A stretch of DNA of 64,000 bases from Chloroflexota bacterium (lineage in GTDB: Bacteria; Chloroflexota; UBA11872; VXNJ01), in contig JAPOWW010000021.1 of NCBI GenBank assembly GCA_026707405.1, positions 250,841-314,840 on the forward strand, written 5' to 3'. Numbering within the stretch: the first letter of the stretch is position 1; every line of letters begins with the position of its first letter. The notes under the pieces were generated by a model. That model made no database searches. It saw nothing but the letters and a program-made list of their open reading frames with translations, and had not been told where the DNA came from. A program made the position numbers and the translations under genes. Below are positions 43,744 through 52,925 of this stretch, piece after piece.

Positions 43744-45549
43744 TCAGGCTGAGACTAGCGTGGTGCCGGCGGCGTAGAGCTCGGCGTAGCGGCCGCCGAG
43801 CTGGAGCAGCTCGTTGTGGGTGCCGCGCTCGATTATGCGTCCGTCGTCGATAACCAGCACCTGGTCGGCGTTGCGGATGGTCGAGAGGCGGTGGGCGATT
43901 ACGAAGGCGGTTCGCCCGGCGAGCAGCCGCTTGAGCGCGTTCTGAATCAATATCTCGGTGTTGGTGTCGACGCTCGAAGTCGCCTCGTCGAGTATCAGGA
44001 TTCGGGGATCGGACAGTATGGCGCGGGCGAAGCAGATGAGCTGCCGCTGTCCCACCGACACGCGGGACCCGCCTTCGCGCAACTCGGTCTCGTAGCCCTC
44101 GGGCAGCCGGGTGATGAAGTCGTGCGCGCCCACCGCGCGGGCGGCCTCTTCGATTTCCTCCTGGCTGGCCTCGGGACGGCTGTACGCGATGTTCTCCCTG
44201 ACGCTGCAGGAGAAGATGAACGAGTCTTGGGGGACTATTCCCATCTGGCGGCGCAGCGACTTTTGCTTGACCGCGCGCAGGTCATGGCCGTCGACCGTGA
44301 CTGCTCCATCAACCGGATCGTAGAACCGCGACAGCAGGCTGATGATGGTTGTCTTGCCGGCGCCGGTGGGTCCCACCAGCGCTATGGTCGAGCCGGCGGG
44401 GACCGTGAACCTGACGTCGCTGAGAACTTCCTCGTCCTCGTAGGCGAAGTGGACTCCATCGAAGACTACTTCACCCTCGATGCGCGGGAGGTCTACCGAG
44501 TCGGACGCGTCGACCACGTCGGGCTTTTCGTCCAGAAGCTCGAAGATGCGCTCTCCGGCGGCAATCGCCGACTGGAGCATGTTGTACAGCCTCGTAAGCA
44601 TCGTGATGGGCTGGAAGAACCGCATCACGAATCCGATGAATGCGACCAGCACGCCAATCGTAGTCATGTCGTTGACCAGCAGGAACGCGCCGTAGCCCAG
44701 CACTATGGCGATAGCCAGGGCGGACACCGTTTCCACGGCGGGCAGGAATGCCGCAATCACGCGCCCGGCCTCGATATTCGCCTGCATGTATTGGCGGCTG
44801 GTGTTCTCGAACCGCGAAGCGTTCTCGCGCTCTCGCACGAATGCCTGGGCGAGCCGTGCGCCGCTGATGTTCTCTTGGAGATTCGCGTACACGTTGCCGA
44901 CCGTGGAACGAACTCCACGAAACGCGACGCGCGCCCTTCTGCTGAAATAACCGGTCACAAGCAACATCAGCGGCAGGACCAGGAAAGTGGCCAAGGCGAG
45001 CCGCAAGTCCAAAAACAGCAGCCGCACCAGTATGTACGAAAGCGTGAAGAACGAGATCAGCGCCATAACGAGACCCGCCGTCAGGAACTCGTTAATTGCG
45101 TCCACGTCGTTGGTGACGCGCGACATCACCTGACCGATCTCCTGCCGGCTGAAGAACCTCAACGACAGCCGCTGCAGGTGCGTGAACTCGTCGGTGCGAA
45201 TGGTCTTTAGGACTCGCTGTCCAACGGTTGTGAGCATCCGGAATCCGACGTAGCTCGTAGCCCAGGCCGCCGCGGTGGTGCCGATGAAGGCCAATGCCGC
45301 CAGATTGAGCGCGGTCCTGTTCTCCCCCACGACGCCGTCGTCGATAGCGATACGCAGCAAGTCCGGACCGAGCAACGAGAACGCGGTGCTTATCAGCAGG
45401 AAAACGAATGAGGTTCCCACTGCCAATGAAGAGGGACGCAGGTACGTCATCAGGCGCCGCATGATCTGAGCGTCGTAGGACCTCCCCTCGTCGGGCATCC
45501 GGCCCATCCGGCCCCCGAATCCACCTGGTCCGAACGCCATCATTGACAT
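43744..45549 (-). CDS. ABC exporter half, degenerate signature (heterodimer partner)
   Basis: 601 residues: a short Gly/Met-rich leader, six-helix exporter domain, then the ATPase domain with GPTGAGKTT and ILILDEATSSVD. The signature motif is VSVGQRQ instead of L-S-G-G-Q, which in heterodimeric exporters (BmrCD, TM287/288 type) marks the subunit contributing to the degenerate ATP site. Overlaps the next-door exporter gene (45549), so they form one transporter. Third gene of a marR-led operon. Likely substrates are drugs or lipids. Confidence 0.92.
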   Translation of the reverse strand: MSMMAFGPGGFGGRMGRMPDEGRSYDAQIMRRLMTYLRPSSLAVGTSFVFLLISTAFSLLGPDLLRIAIDDGVVGENRTALNLAALAFIGTTAAAWATSYVGFRMLTTVGQRVLKTIRTDEFTHLQRLSLRFFSRQEIGQVMSRVTNDVDAINEFLTAGLVMALISFFTLSYILVRLLFLDLRLALATFLVLPLMLLVTGYFSRRARVAFRGVRSTVGNVYANLQENISGARLAQAFVRERENASRFENTSRQYMQANIEAGRVIAAFLPAVETVSALAIAIVLGYGAFLLVNDMTTIGVLVAFIGFVMRFFQPITMLTRLYNMLQSAIAAGERIFELLDEKPDVVDASDSVDLPRIEGEVVFDGVHFAYEDEEVLSDVRFTVPAGSTIALVGPTGAGKTTIISLLSRFYDPVDGAVTVDGHDLRAVKQKSLRRQMGIVPQDSFIFSCSVRENIAYSRPEASQEEIEEAARAVGAHDFITRLPEGYETELREGGSRVSVGQRQLICFARAILSDPRILILDEATSSVDTNTEILIQNALKRLLAGRTAFVIAHRLSTIRNADQVLVIDDGRIIERGTHNELLQLGGRYAELYAAGTTLVSA

Positions 45550-47390
45550 TAGCGATCACCCACGGTGCTAGGCTCGGCGATTGCCTCCGATTCGGCGTCC
45601 ACTTGCATGTCGTACATATCGCGGTAGAGCCCCGCCATCTGAAGAAGTTCGGTGTGCCGGCCCCGCTGAACGATCCGTCCTCCGTCCAGCACCACGATCT
45701 CGTCGGCGCCGACAACGCTGGCGACCCTTTGCGAAATGATGAGCGTGGTGCGCCCCTTCATCAGCTCGGACAGCGCTTGTTGCAGCGCGCGCTCAGTTTC
45801 CGTATCAACGCTCGACGTGGACTCGTCGAGTATCAGGATGCGGGGATCCAGCAACAGCGCCCGGGCGATGGCCGTCCGCTGTTTTTGTCCTCCGGAAAGC
45901 GTGGTGCCCCGCTCTCCGATGACCGTATTGAGGCCGTCGGGCAGCGAGCGTATGAAGTCGCCGAGCTGCGCGGCCTCGGCGGCCTGCAAGATGGCCGCGT
46001 CCGTCGCGTCGGGGCGCCCGTATGAGATGTTCTCACGGAGGTTCGCCCCGAACAGGAAGGTCTCCTGGGAGACGATCCCGATCGACGCACGCAGCGGCGC
46101 GATTCGGTAGTCGCGGACGTCGATTCCATCCACCGCAACGCGCCCGCCGGTAACGTCGTAAAAGCGCGGCAGCAGGTTGATTACGGTGCTCTTGCCCGAG
46201 CCCGTGCCGCCCACGATTCCAAGAATCTGGCCCGGCAATACGTCGAACGAGACGCCGCGCAGAACGTCCTCACCCTCGTACGCGAACTCGACGTTCTCGA
46301 AGCGAACTCCGCCTTCGATTCGCCCGTTGAATACGGCGTTGGGTTTCTCTTGCACGTCGCTCTGGCGGTCGAGGATCTCGAAGATTCGGTCTCCCGAAGC
46401 CGTCGCGCGGGCGAAGATGCTCACTGTAAATCCGAGCATCTGGATAGGCATTCGCAGCAACAGCAGGTAAGTGTTGAACGCAACGAGATCGCCGATGCTG
46501 AGGTTGCCGTCGAGCACCTGGACGCCCCCGTACCAGAGCACCGCGGCGACGCCCATCGCGGCCACGGCCTCGAACAGCGGCTGCCGCAGCGCGAACATCC
46601 GCACGACCTGTATGCCGCTCTTCGTCAGGTCCTCGTTGAACGGCTCGAATTTCTTGATCTCGTCTTCTTCGCGGGCAAACGCCCGCACGACCTTCACCCC
46701 GGTCAGGTTCTCCTGAAGCACCGTGTTGACCGCGCCCCAGGACTGCTGCACCAAAACGAAAAGCGGGCGTATCCGCTGCGAGAACGCCAGCGCTATGTAA
46801 ATCAGGAGAGGCAGGCTGGCCAGCGAGAGCAGCGCGAGTCTCCAATTGGTGATGACCAGTATCGAAACGGCCCCCACGATCATCAGCGTGATGCGGATGC
46901 TGTTCATAAGGCCCATTCCAGCCAGGAAGCGGACGCGGTCGACGTCGCTGGTCGTGCGCGACATAAGCTCGCCGGTGCGGGCCTTGTCGTGGAAGCTGAA
47001 CGAGAGCGACTGGATTCGCTCGAACAGCAGCCCTCTCAGTCGGAAGGTTGTCCTCTGGCTCAGCACCTCCCCGAGATACGTGGCGAGGAAAGTAAACACG
47101 CCCTTGAATGCCGTCACGCCTACGATCAGTGCTCCCAGCACAATCGCAATGCTCACGCTGCGTTCCTCGATGGTGCTGTCGATGGCTATCTGGATAAGTC
47201 GCGGCACCGCGAGCTCGAGCACCATCGACACGAGGAGTGTCGCTATCGACGCTATTGCCAGCCGCCGGTGAGAGAACGTTACGGCGAGGAGGCGACCCAG
47301 AATCCGTAGGTCCTCCTTGGAGCGCGGCATTCTCGACATTTCGCCCGTTCCGCCCGACCTGGCAGACGCCATGGCGCCGCCGCCCATCAT
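45549..47390 (-). CDS. ABC exporter half, consensus signature (heterodimer partner)
   Basis: 613 residues. Leader rich in Met, Gly and Ser, membrane domain to about 340, then GGTGSGKST (Walker A), TTLSGGQKQR (full signature), ILILDESTSSVD (Walker B with catalytic Glu) and a switch region IISQRVASV, where the usual His of the H-loop is Gln. Start overlaps the MarR stop (ATGA) and its stop overlaps the next exporter's start, so all three are co-translated. Forms the heterodimer with the 43.7 kb protein. Confidence 0.92.
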   Translation of the reverse strand: MMGGGAMASARSGGTGEMSRMPRSKEDLRILGRLLAVTFSHRRLAIASIATLLVSMVLELAVPRLIQIAIDSTIEERSVSIAIVLGALIVGVTAFKGVFTFLATYLGEVLSQRTTFRLRGLLFERIQSLSFSFHDKARTGELMSRTTSDVDRVRFLAGMGLMNSIRITLMIVGAVSILVITNWRLALLSLASLPLLIYIALAFSQRIRPLFVLVQQSWGAVNTVLQENLTGVKVVRAFAREEDEIKKFEPFNEDLTKSGIQVVRMFALRQPLFEAVAAMGVAAVLWYGGVQVLDGNLSIGDLVAFNTYLLLLRMPIQMLGFTVSIFARATASGDRIFEILDRQSDVQEKPNAVFNGRIEGGVRFENVEFAYEGEDVLRGVSFDVLPGQILGIVGGTGSGKSTVINLLPRFYDVTGGRVAVDGIDVRDYRIAPLRASIGIVSQETFLFGANLRENISYGRPDATDAAILQAAEAAQLGDFIRSLPDGLNTVIGERGTTLSGGQKQRTAIARALLLDPRILILDESTSSVDTETERALQQALSELMKGRTTLIISQRVASVVGADEIVVLDGGRIVQRGRHTELLQMAGLYRDMYDMQVDAESEAIAEPSTVGDR

Positions 47391-47905
47391 CTGACCGCCG
47401 CCTCCAATTGGCCGAGATCCAAACGCGCCGTTTGCATCAGGTCGCCGCGCCGGCGCGCGGCGGTGAGCGATCTGTTCAGCGCGGCAAGCCCCTCGGCGAG
47501 CTTCCGCAAGTCATCGCCGGGTATGTCTTCCAAAAGGCTCTCAAAAAGCTCCATCTGCACGGCCTCGAATCGCGCGAGCGCGTCGGCCCCTTTCGTCGTG
47601 ATCGAGACCGCCACTTTGCGTCGGTCGCTTGGGTCGTTCGAACGGCTCAGCAGTCCGCCCTCGACGAGGCCATCGATAAGCTGCGAAAGCGTCTGCTTTG
47701 ATGCGAAGGCGTTGCCTGTAACGTCGGCGATGCAGCCGGGTCCGTCGCGCTCGAAATGGCGCAGGACCGCGTATTGCGGGATTCCGATGTTCAGAATCGA
47801 GCTGTTGGCCCGCGCGCGGAGCTCCATCAGCCGCCGCGCCCGCGGCGCGGCACGCATAAGCTGGTGCGCCGCTTCCCGAAGTGCCTCCGAACGTAGGTCA
47901 GCCAA
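47387..47905 (-). CDS. MarR-family transcriptional regulator
   Basis: 172 residues, TTG start. Winged helix-turn-helix: IPQYAVLRHFERDGPGCIADVTGNAFASKQTLSQLIDGLVEGGLLSRSNDPSDRRKVAVSITTKG, with the D-x-R-D-R-R-x-wing of MarR. Helices on both sides form the dimer. First gene of the operon with the exporter pair, so it probably represses itself and the exporter until a ligand binds. Upstream, the AT-rich stretch 47906-47950 holds TTGACT and TTTGACTAAA on the minus strand, a possible operator and promoter region. Confidence 0.88.
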   Translation of the reverse strand: MADLRSEALREAAHQLMRAAPRARRLMELRARANSSILNIGIPQYAVLRHFERDGPGCIADVTGNAFASKQTLSQLIDGLVEGGLLSRSNDPSDRRKVAVSITTKGADALARFEAVQMELFESLLEDIPGDDLRKLAEGLAALNRSLTAARRRGDLMQTARLDLGQLEAAVR

Positions 47906-48010
47906 ATTTAGTCAAATCTCCTGACAGTCAATACAACATACTAATGCTATTGTCTCGACGCACACAAACTAGGCATGGGAAGGAGGCGGACGGACCCTCC
48001 CGGCGAAGGC

Positions 48011-49387
48011 TCAGCTAGCTGCCGGAAGCACCTTGCCGGGATTGAGGAGACCCGTTGGGTCGAATGCCGACTTGACGCGGCGCATCGCCGATTGGTCGGC
48101 GTTCGAGTAGGTCCACTCGATGAACTCCTGCTTCTCGACCCCGATGCCGTGCTCGCCGCTCAGCGCGCCCCCCAGATCGACGCACGCTCTTAGGATTTCC
48201 TCTCCGGCGAGCGCGGCGCGCTCGGCTTCGGCGCTGTCCGACGCGTCGAAAAGCACGTTCGGATGGATGTTGCCGTCGCCGGCGTGGAGATACGTCGCTA
48301 CCGTGAGGCCGTGTTTCTTTCCGGCGGCGACGGCGGCATCGAGCGCGTTGGCGATCTGAGTACGCGGGACGACGCCGTCGTGCACGTAATAGTTGGGAGC
48401 CAGGGTTCCCAGGACGCTTCGCGCCTTCTTGCGCCCGGCCCACAATCGCGCCCGGTGTTCCGGTCCTTCGGCCAGGCGGGCGCTCAATGCACCCGCCCGG
48501 TCCAGAATTTCGTGAATGGACCTGATCTCATCCTCAAGCCCGTCCTTCATTCCTTCGACTTCCACCAGCAGGACGGCGCCCGCGTCGGTTGGAAATCCGG
48601 GTCTGACGGCGGCCTCGACCGCGCGGACCGTAGTGCCGTCCATAAGCTCTAGCGCGACCGGCACGCTTCCCGCCGCGATCACGCGAGAGACCGCCTCGCC
48701 GGCGGAGCGCACGTCGGGAAAGGCTGCGAGCAGGGTCTCCACGGCCTCGGGCCGGTGCCGGAGACGAAGCAGGATTTTGGTAACGATTCCGAAGGTGCCT
48801 TCGGAGCCCACGAACACCCCCGTCAGGTCATATCCGGCGGCGTCGCCGTTGGACGATCCGAGCCAGCACACGGAACCGTCGGCGGTCACCACCTCGACGC
48901 CCAGAACGTAGTTGGTCGTCGTCCCGTGCGCTAGGCAGTGCGCCCCGCCGGAGTTCTCGGCAACGTTGCCACCGAGCGTGCAGGTACGCTCGCTCGACGG
49001 ATCGGGAGCGTAGTAAAGCCCCATCCGCTCGGCGGCGCGGCTCAGGTCGGCGTTGACGACGCCCGGCTCGACCAGCGCCGTGCGGTTCCGGGCGTCGATC
49101 TCGATAATCCTGTTCATACGCGCAAAGCAAACAACCGCGCCGCCGTTCACCGGCACCGCGCCGCCGCTGAGACCGGTTCCGGCCCCGCGCGCCAGCACCG
49201 GCGTGCCCCACTCCTGGGAAATCTTTACAACCTCGGATACTTCGAGCGTCGATTCGGGAAAGACGACGAGTTGCGGTCGGCTGCGGGCGAGCGAGGCGTC
49301 GTACTCATAGGCGGCCAGCGACGCCTGATCGTTGGCCACCCGTCCGGGCCCGAGCGCCCCTCTAAGCTCGGATAGCAGCCCGTCCAT
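48011..49387 (-). CDS. FAD-linked oxidase, GlcD / D-lactate dehydrogenase type
   Basis: 458 residues from the ATG at 49387 (AGGTGG seven bases upstream); 20 earlier codons are open but unlike the family. FAD site VLARGAGTGLSGGAVPVNGG, then PDPSSERTCTLGGNVAENSGGAHCLAHG and GSEGTFGIVTKILLRL. C-terminal FAD-oxidase domain with YLHAGDGNIHPNVLFD and GALSGEHGIGVEKQEF (metal-site histidines). Oxidises a 2-hydroxyacid such as glycolate or lactate. No GlcE or GlcF subunit genes are adjacent, so it could work alone or with partners elsewhere. Confidence 0.93.
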   Translation of the reverse strand: MDGLLSELRGALGPGRVANDQASLAAYEYDASLARSRPQLVVFPESTLEVSEVVKISQEWGTPVLARGAGTGLSGGAVPVNGGAVVCFARMNRIIEIDARNRTALVEPGVVNADLSRAAERMGLYYAPDPSSERTCTLGGNVAENSGGAHCLAHGTTTNYVLGVEVVTADGSVCWLGSSNGDAAGYDLTGVFVGSEGTFGIVTKILLRLRHRPEAVETLLAAFPDVRSAGEAVSRVIAAGSVPVALELMDGTTVRAVEAAVRPGFPTDAGAVLLVEVEGMKDGLEDEIRSIHEILDRAGALSARLAEGPEHRARLWAGRKKARSVLGTLAPNYYVHDGVVPRTQIANALDAAVAAGKKHGLTVATYLHAGDGNIHPNVLFDASDSAEAERAALAGEEILRACVDLGGALSGEHGIGVEKQEFIEWTYSNADQSAMRRVKSAFDPTGLLNPGKVLPAAS

Positions 49388-49489
49388 CACACCCACCTCG
49401 TTAGACGATTCGCGCTTGGGAGTGGCCAGCGCGCCGCGGAGCGGCATTTCAGCTATCGCGCTCGCGCGGCTCTTGTTCGAGCGGTTTTC

Positions 49490-50809
49490 TCAGGCAAGCA
49501 GAAAGTACCGCCCCCAAACGTAAAACGTGGCGACCACCAGGGTGACAAGCGTAACCGGGACCCCATGCACGAGGAACTGGCGGAAGGTGATCTTATGCCC
49601 TTCACGTTCGGCCAGCGAGATGAGGATGACGTTCGCGGACGCGCCGATCGCGGTCAGATTTCCTCCGAGGTCGGCGCCCAGTGCAAGCGACCACCAGATC
49701 GGCTGCACGTCCATCACCGCGCTTAGCTCGTGAACGATCGGAACCATTGCCGCAGCCAGGGGAATGTTATCGATGATGCCGCTCGCGATTCCCGCAAACC
49801 AGACCATCGCTACCGATGTTATAAGGGGGTCGTTTCCAGTCCAATCGGCAAGCTGGTCGGCAAGCGTCGCCACCACGCCTGTCTCCAGCAGCGCTCCGAC
49901 GACGATGAACAGACCTACAAAAAAGAACAATCCTGCCCACTCGACGTCTTCAAACGACTCGTGCGGACTCAGCCTGCCCCAAACCATCAGCAGGGCCGCG
50001 CCGGCCATGGCTATCGTCGCCGGCTCCAGGTGAACGAATCCGTGAATGACGAACCCAAGAATTGTGACGATGAGAACGATGACGGACCGGCGTGCCAGCA
50101 CCGGGTCCACGATGGCTGCCTTGGCGTCCATTTGCATCAGTTCCAGTCGCTGCTCTGCCGGGACATCTATCGATTTTCGAAAGACCACCTTTGCGTAAAG
50201 CAGCAGGAGCACCATGAGCACTAGCGAGACCGGGAGCATGTGGTTGAGGAAGTCGATGAAGCTGAACCCAGCCGCGCTGCCGACGATGAGGTTCGGAGGG
50301 TCGCCGATAAGCGTAGCCATTCCTCCGATGTTGGAGGCCAGAATCTCGGCGATCAAAAACGGGATAGGGCTAACTTGAAGCCGTGACGCGAGAAATATCG
50401 TGATAGGTCCGATAAGCACGACGGTTGTGACGTTGTCGAGCAAAGCGGACGCTATGGCGGTCAGGATGAGCAGCACGGCCATCAGCTTGACCGGCTCGCC
50501 CCGGGTCCATTTTGCGGACTGGATGGCCAGCCACTGAAAGACTCCCGATCTGCGCATCGCGCCCGCGATGATCATCATTCCGAAGAGCAGGAAGATCACG
50601 TTCCAGTCGACGTGCTCGAAAGCCTGCTCCTGCGTGATCAGCCCGAAGATGAGCATCACGGCGGCGCCGGCCAGAGCGGCGACGGTTTTGTGAATGCGCT
50701 CTGACGCGATAATGGCGTAGGTGATTACAAAAATGGCCGACGCAGCAATGGCCGAGTCGAGCGTTACAAAGCGCGTTATCCCCTGCGTCTCCTCAACGGC
50801 GGCAAACAC
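49490..50809 (-). CDS. Ion transporter superfamily permease (ArsB/NhaD/SLC13-like)
   Basis: 439 residues, about 11-12 transmembrane helices in two inverted halves. Hallmarks are IASALLDNVTTVVLIGPITI, ASNIGGMATLIGDPPNLIVG in the first half and GIIDNIPLAAAMVPI with GADLGGNLTAIGASANVIL in the second, the paired N-x-T/P hairpins of the family. Members move arsenite, sodium against protons, or dicarboxylates. No arsenic genes are near, so a Na+/H+ or anion role is more likely. Starts at the base after the stop of the half-CBS gene. Confidence 0.9.
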   Translation of the reverse strand: MFAAVEETQGITRFVTLDSAIAASAIFVITYAIIASERIHKTVAALAGAAVMLIFGLITQEQAFEHVDWNVIFLLFGMMIIAGAMRRSGVFQWLAIQSAKWTRGEPVKLMAVLLILTAIASALLDNVTTVVLIGPITIFLASRLQVSPIPFLIAEILASNIGGMATLIGDPPNLIVGSAAGFSFIDFLNHMLPVSLVLMVLLLLYAKVVFRKSIDVPAEQRLELMQMDAKAAIVDPVLARRSVIVLIVTILGFVIHGFVHLEPATIAMAGAALLMVWGRLSPHESFEDVEWAGLFFFVGLFIVVGALLETGVVATLADQLADWTGNDPLITSVAMVWFAGIASGIIDNIPLAAAMVPIVHELSAVMDVQPIWWSLALGADLGGNLTAIGASANVILISLAEREGHKITFRQFLVHGVPVTLVTLVVATFYVWGRYFLLA

Positions 50810-51016
50810 CTAGGCCTTTCCTCCTTCATCTGGAGACATGCTGCTCGTCCACGTCAGCAGCGTGTCAAAAAACCCGAGATATCCGACGACCGTGCCGTGA
50901 CCGTCGACCACAGGTCTACCTCCGAAGTTCCCGGTATGCATCTCGAAGACAGCAGTCTTCGGTGCCAAGTCGGCTTCAGCTACCAGAAGTTGTGTATGCG
51001 ACAACAACGAATGCAC
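50810..51016 (-). CDS. Half-CBS-domain protein coupled to the permease
   Basis: 68 residues from a GTG at 51016; start uncertain, since the frame stays open about 20 codons upstream. The segment FGGRPVVDGHGTVVGYLGFFDTLL is the second strand-helix part of a CBS domain (P-V-V-D-x-x-G-x-V-V-G). Only one incomplete motif is present, while CBS proteins normally carry two. Its stop codon abuts the permease ATG, so it is translated together with it. It may bind a nucleotide as a dimer and gate transport, or be the truncated tail of a longer regulator. Confidence 0.6.
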   Translation of the reverse strand: MHSLLSHTQLLVAEADLAPKTAVFEMHTGNFGGRPVVDGHGTVVGYLGFFDTLLTWTSSMSPDEGGKA

Positions 51017-51224
51017 GCCCGCTAACCGAGTCTCCGAGTCATGTGGTCCGCTGAGCCTGACCTTTCAACATATCGACCGAGCCGGTCCCGTCTCCCGGAG
51101 CGGGGCTGGCGCTATAAGACTCCCAACCGGGAGGGGGCGCCAGACGAGCTGCGGCTACTTCTTCTTACGGAACGCAAAACCATAACACCAAATTCTTAAA
51201 TGCCGAGTATGCGGTGACCTCCGC

Positions 51225-52721
51225 TCAGTCGACTGAAAGCAGTTCCGGCAGCTTTTTCGCGAATTCGCCGGCTTCGCTTTCGTATCTCTCGAACGGGTCT
51301 GCCAGTTCCAGGACGTGACCGCGCACCGCGATCGCGCTCCAGTCGATCAGATAGGGAACGATGTCCCAAGCTCCGGTGGTCAGCAGGTCCCGCCAGTCCT
51401 CTATGTACTGATAGACGAGATAGAGGTTTTCGTCCCAAAGGGTCAGTTCGCCAAGACCCTGCCTCAGCTTCTTCCAGTGAATCAGCGACTCGGCTCCAAG
51501 CTCCGACAACCGTCGAACGACCTTGGACCTGCCCAAGGCTCTGGTGCCTTCGGGCGGAGTTTGCACCGCCTGGAGGACCGCCCCCGCCGGGACGAAGATC
51601 TCCATCTCCTCACGCTCTCTAAGTGTTGAATAGAGGCTGACCGCCGGGTCGATATGGTGATAGGCAAGCTCCACCTTGCAGAGGTCGTCGTCGCCCCAGC
51701 CCGACGGTGAGCCGTCGGCGAACGACTCCAGCACCTCCAGCTTCGACACCCAATCCACCAGTCCTCGAAGCCGCGTCGGGTCTTGTTCCAGCCCTGTCAG
51801 GACTCGCGCCCAGTTCGCAAGAGTCCAATCGGTGTCCGTATCGCGTCCGGCAAAGCGGCGCTTCGCCTCGTCAAGGTACATCCGCTGGACCGCAACCGCC
51901 GGCACCGCGCCGTGTTCGAGCGTGAAGGCCAGCCACGGCCCCTCCGTTTGCTTGGCGATGGCACGCATGGCTTGGACTGGATTTACCAGCTCGATACCCG
52001 GCGACCAGCCGCCGTCTGCAAGCTGTGCGACTAGTGCTGTGGTCCCGATCTTGAGCGCGGTGGCGAACTCCGATCTGTTGGCGTCGCCGACTATGACGTG
52101 AAGTCGGCGGCGGGCGCCCAGCGGTTCGTCGCGCAGATTGATGATGGGACGGCCGCCGAACCGCACCCGACTGCTTTGGTCTACTTCCACGAACGCGCTG
52201 CGCTGCGCAATCTGATACTCGTAGTCCGAGCCGGGGCCATACCTGTAAAGCAGCCCGGCTCCGGCGAAGATTTGACGCGTGACGAGGAACGGCATGAGCG
52301 TGCCGACGACCTCGGGCCGCCGCGGGTTTGCCGCCAGACAGTAGTTTTCGTGATATCCGTAGGTGTTGCCGAAATAGTCGGCGTTGTTCTTGATGAAGAA
52401 GACTTTTGATCGGCTGTCGAGCTGATCCAGGGCCTGGAGCACGACCCGCTCGCCTGCCATCTCATGCGCAACTATCCCGCGAAGGGTGCGGCACTCGGGC
52501 GTCGCGTACTCGAGGTGGCCGGAGTCGATATACAGCCGGCCGCCGTTGAACAGGAATCCGCCGTTGCCGGGAGTCTCGCCCCACTCTCGCGGAGCCGGGT
52601 CGATTATTCCGAATTCACCCGTGCTGAAGACCTGGTTCTTTACGATTATGGCGGCGTGAGCGGGCTGAAACTCGCCCGCGCTCGCAAACTCCGTTTCGGT
52701 CCCAAATAAGGCGTCCCGCAT
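51225..52721 (-). CDS. pafA: Pup--protein ligase
   Basis: 498 residues. Opens FGTETEFASAG (the G-x-E-T/V-E ATP/Mg strand), then FLFNGGRLYIDSGHLEYATPEC, with Asp in RLYID at the catalytic-base position; the usual G-S-H-P-E-Y reads GHLEY. Further NNADYFGNTYGYHENY, PFLVTRQIFAGAG, INLRDEPLGARRRLHVIVGDANRSEFAT and the C-terminal ligase domain. Joins the Pup C-terminal glutamate to lysines of target proteins. Assigned as ligase rather than Dop because the long Dop loop is absent and the other paralogue has it. Last gene of dop-pup-pafA. Confidence 0.87.
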   Translation of the reverse strand: MRDALFGTETEFASAGEFQPAHAAIIVKNQVFSTGEFGIIDPAPREWGETPGNGGFLFNGGRLYIDSGHLEYATPECRTLRGIVAHEMAGERVVLQALDQLDSRSKVFFIKNNADYFGNTYGYHENYCLAANPRRPEVVGTLMPFLVTRQIFAGAGLLYRYGPGSDYEYQIAQRSAFVEVDQSSRVRFGGRPIINLRDEPLGARRRLHVIVGDANRSEFATALKIGTTALVAQLADGGWSPGIELVNPVQAMRAIAKQTEGPWLAFTLEHGAVPAVAVQRMYLDEAKRRFAGRDTDTDWTLANWARVLTGLEQDPTRLRGLVDWVSKLEVLESFADGSPSGWGDDDLCKVELAYHHIDPAVSLYSTLREREEMEIFVPAGAVLQAVQTPPEGTRALGRSKVVRRLSELGAESLIHWKKLRQGLGELTLWDENLYLVYQYIEDWRDLLTTGAWDIVPYLIDWSAIAVRGHVLELADPFERYESEAGEFAKKLPELLSVD

Positions 52722-52748
52722 CAGTCCGGTCGAAGCTCCCGGTTGGGT

Positions 52749-52925
52749 TTACTCGCCGCCCGGTTGCGGGGTCGGACCGGGAATCTCACGGATTATCCGC
52801 TTCACTCGCTCGTCGAGATCGTCGCCTTCCTTAGGCTTTGCCGGAGTCTCCGTCGGTTTGACGGGAGTCTCCGTCTCCATCAGCGGCGGCATGGCCTTCG
52901 ACGCGCCCCTTTCTCCGTTAGGCAA
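52749..52925 (-). CDS. pup: Pup-like protein modifier ending in Gly-Gly-Glu
   Basis: 58 residues from the TTG at 52925, preceded by GGGAGGTGGAAGG and overlapping the dop stop; an ATG at 52892 would give 47 residues. Disordered and charged: MPPLMETETPVKPTETPAKP, then EGDDLDERVKRIIREI and the terminus PQPGGE. Position between dop and pafA and the G-G-E end identify it. Sequence is far from mycobacterial Pup (no E-x-N-A-x-x-F-V-R segment) and from UBact. Because it already ends in Glu, Dop need not deamidate it before conjugation. Confidence 0.75.
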   Translation of the reverse strand: MPNGERGASKAMPPLMETETPVKPTETPAKPKEGDDLDERVKRIIREIPGPTPQPGGE

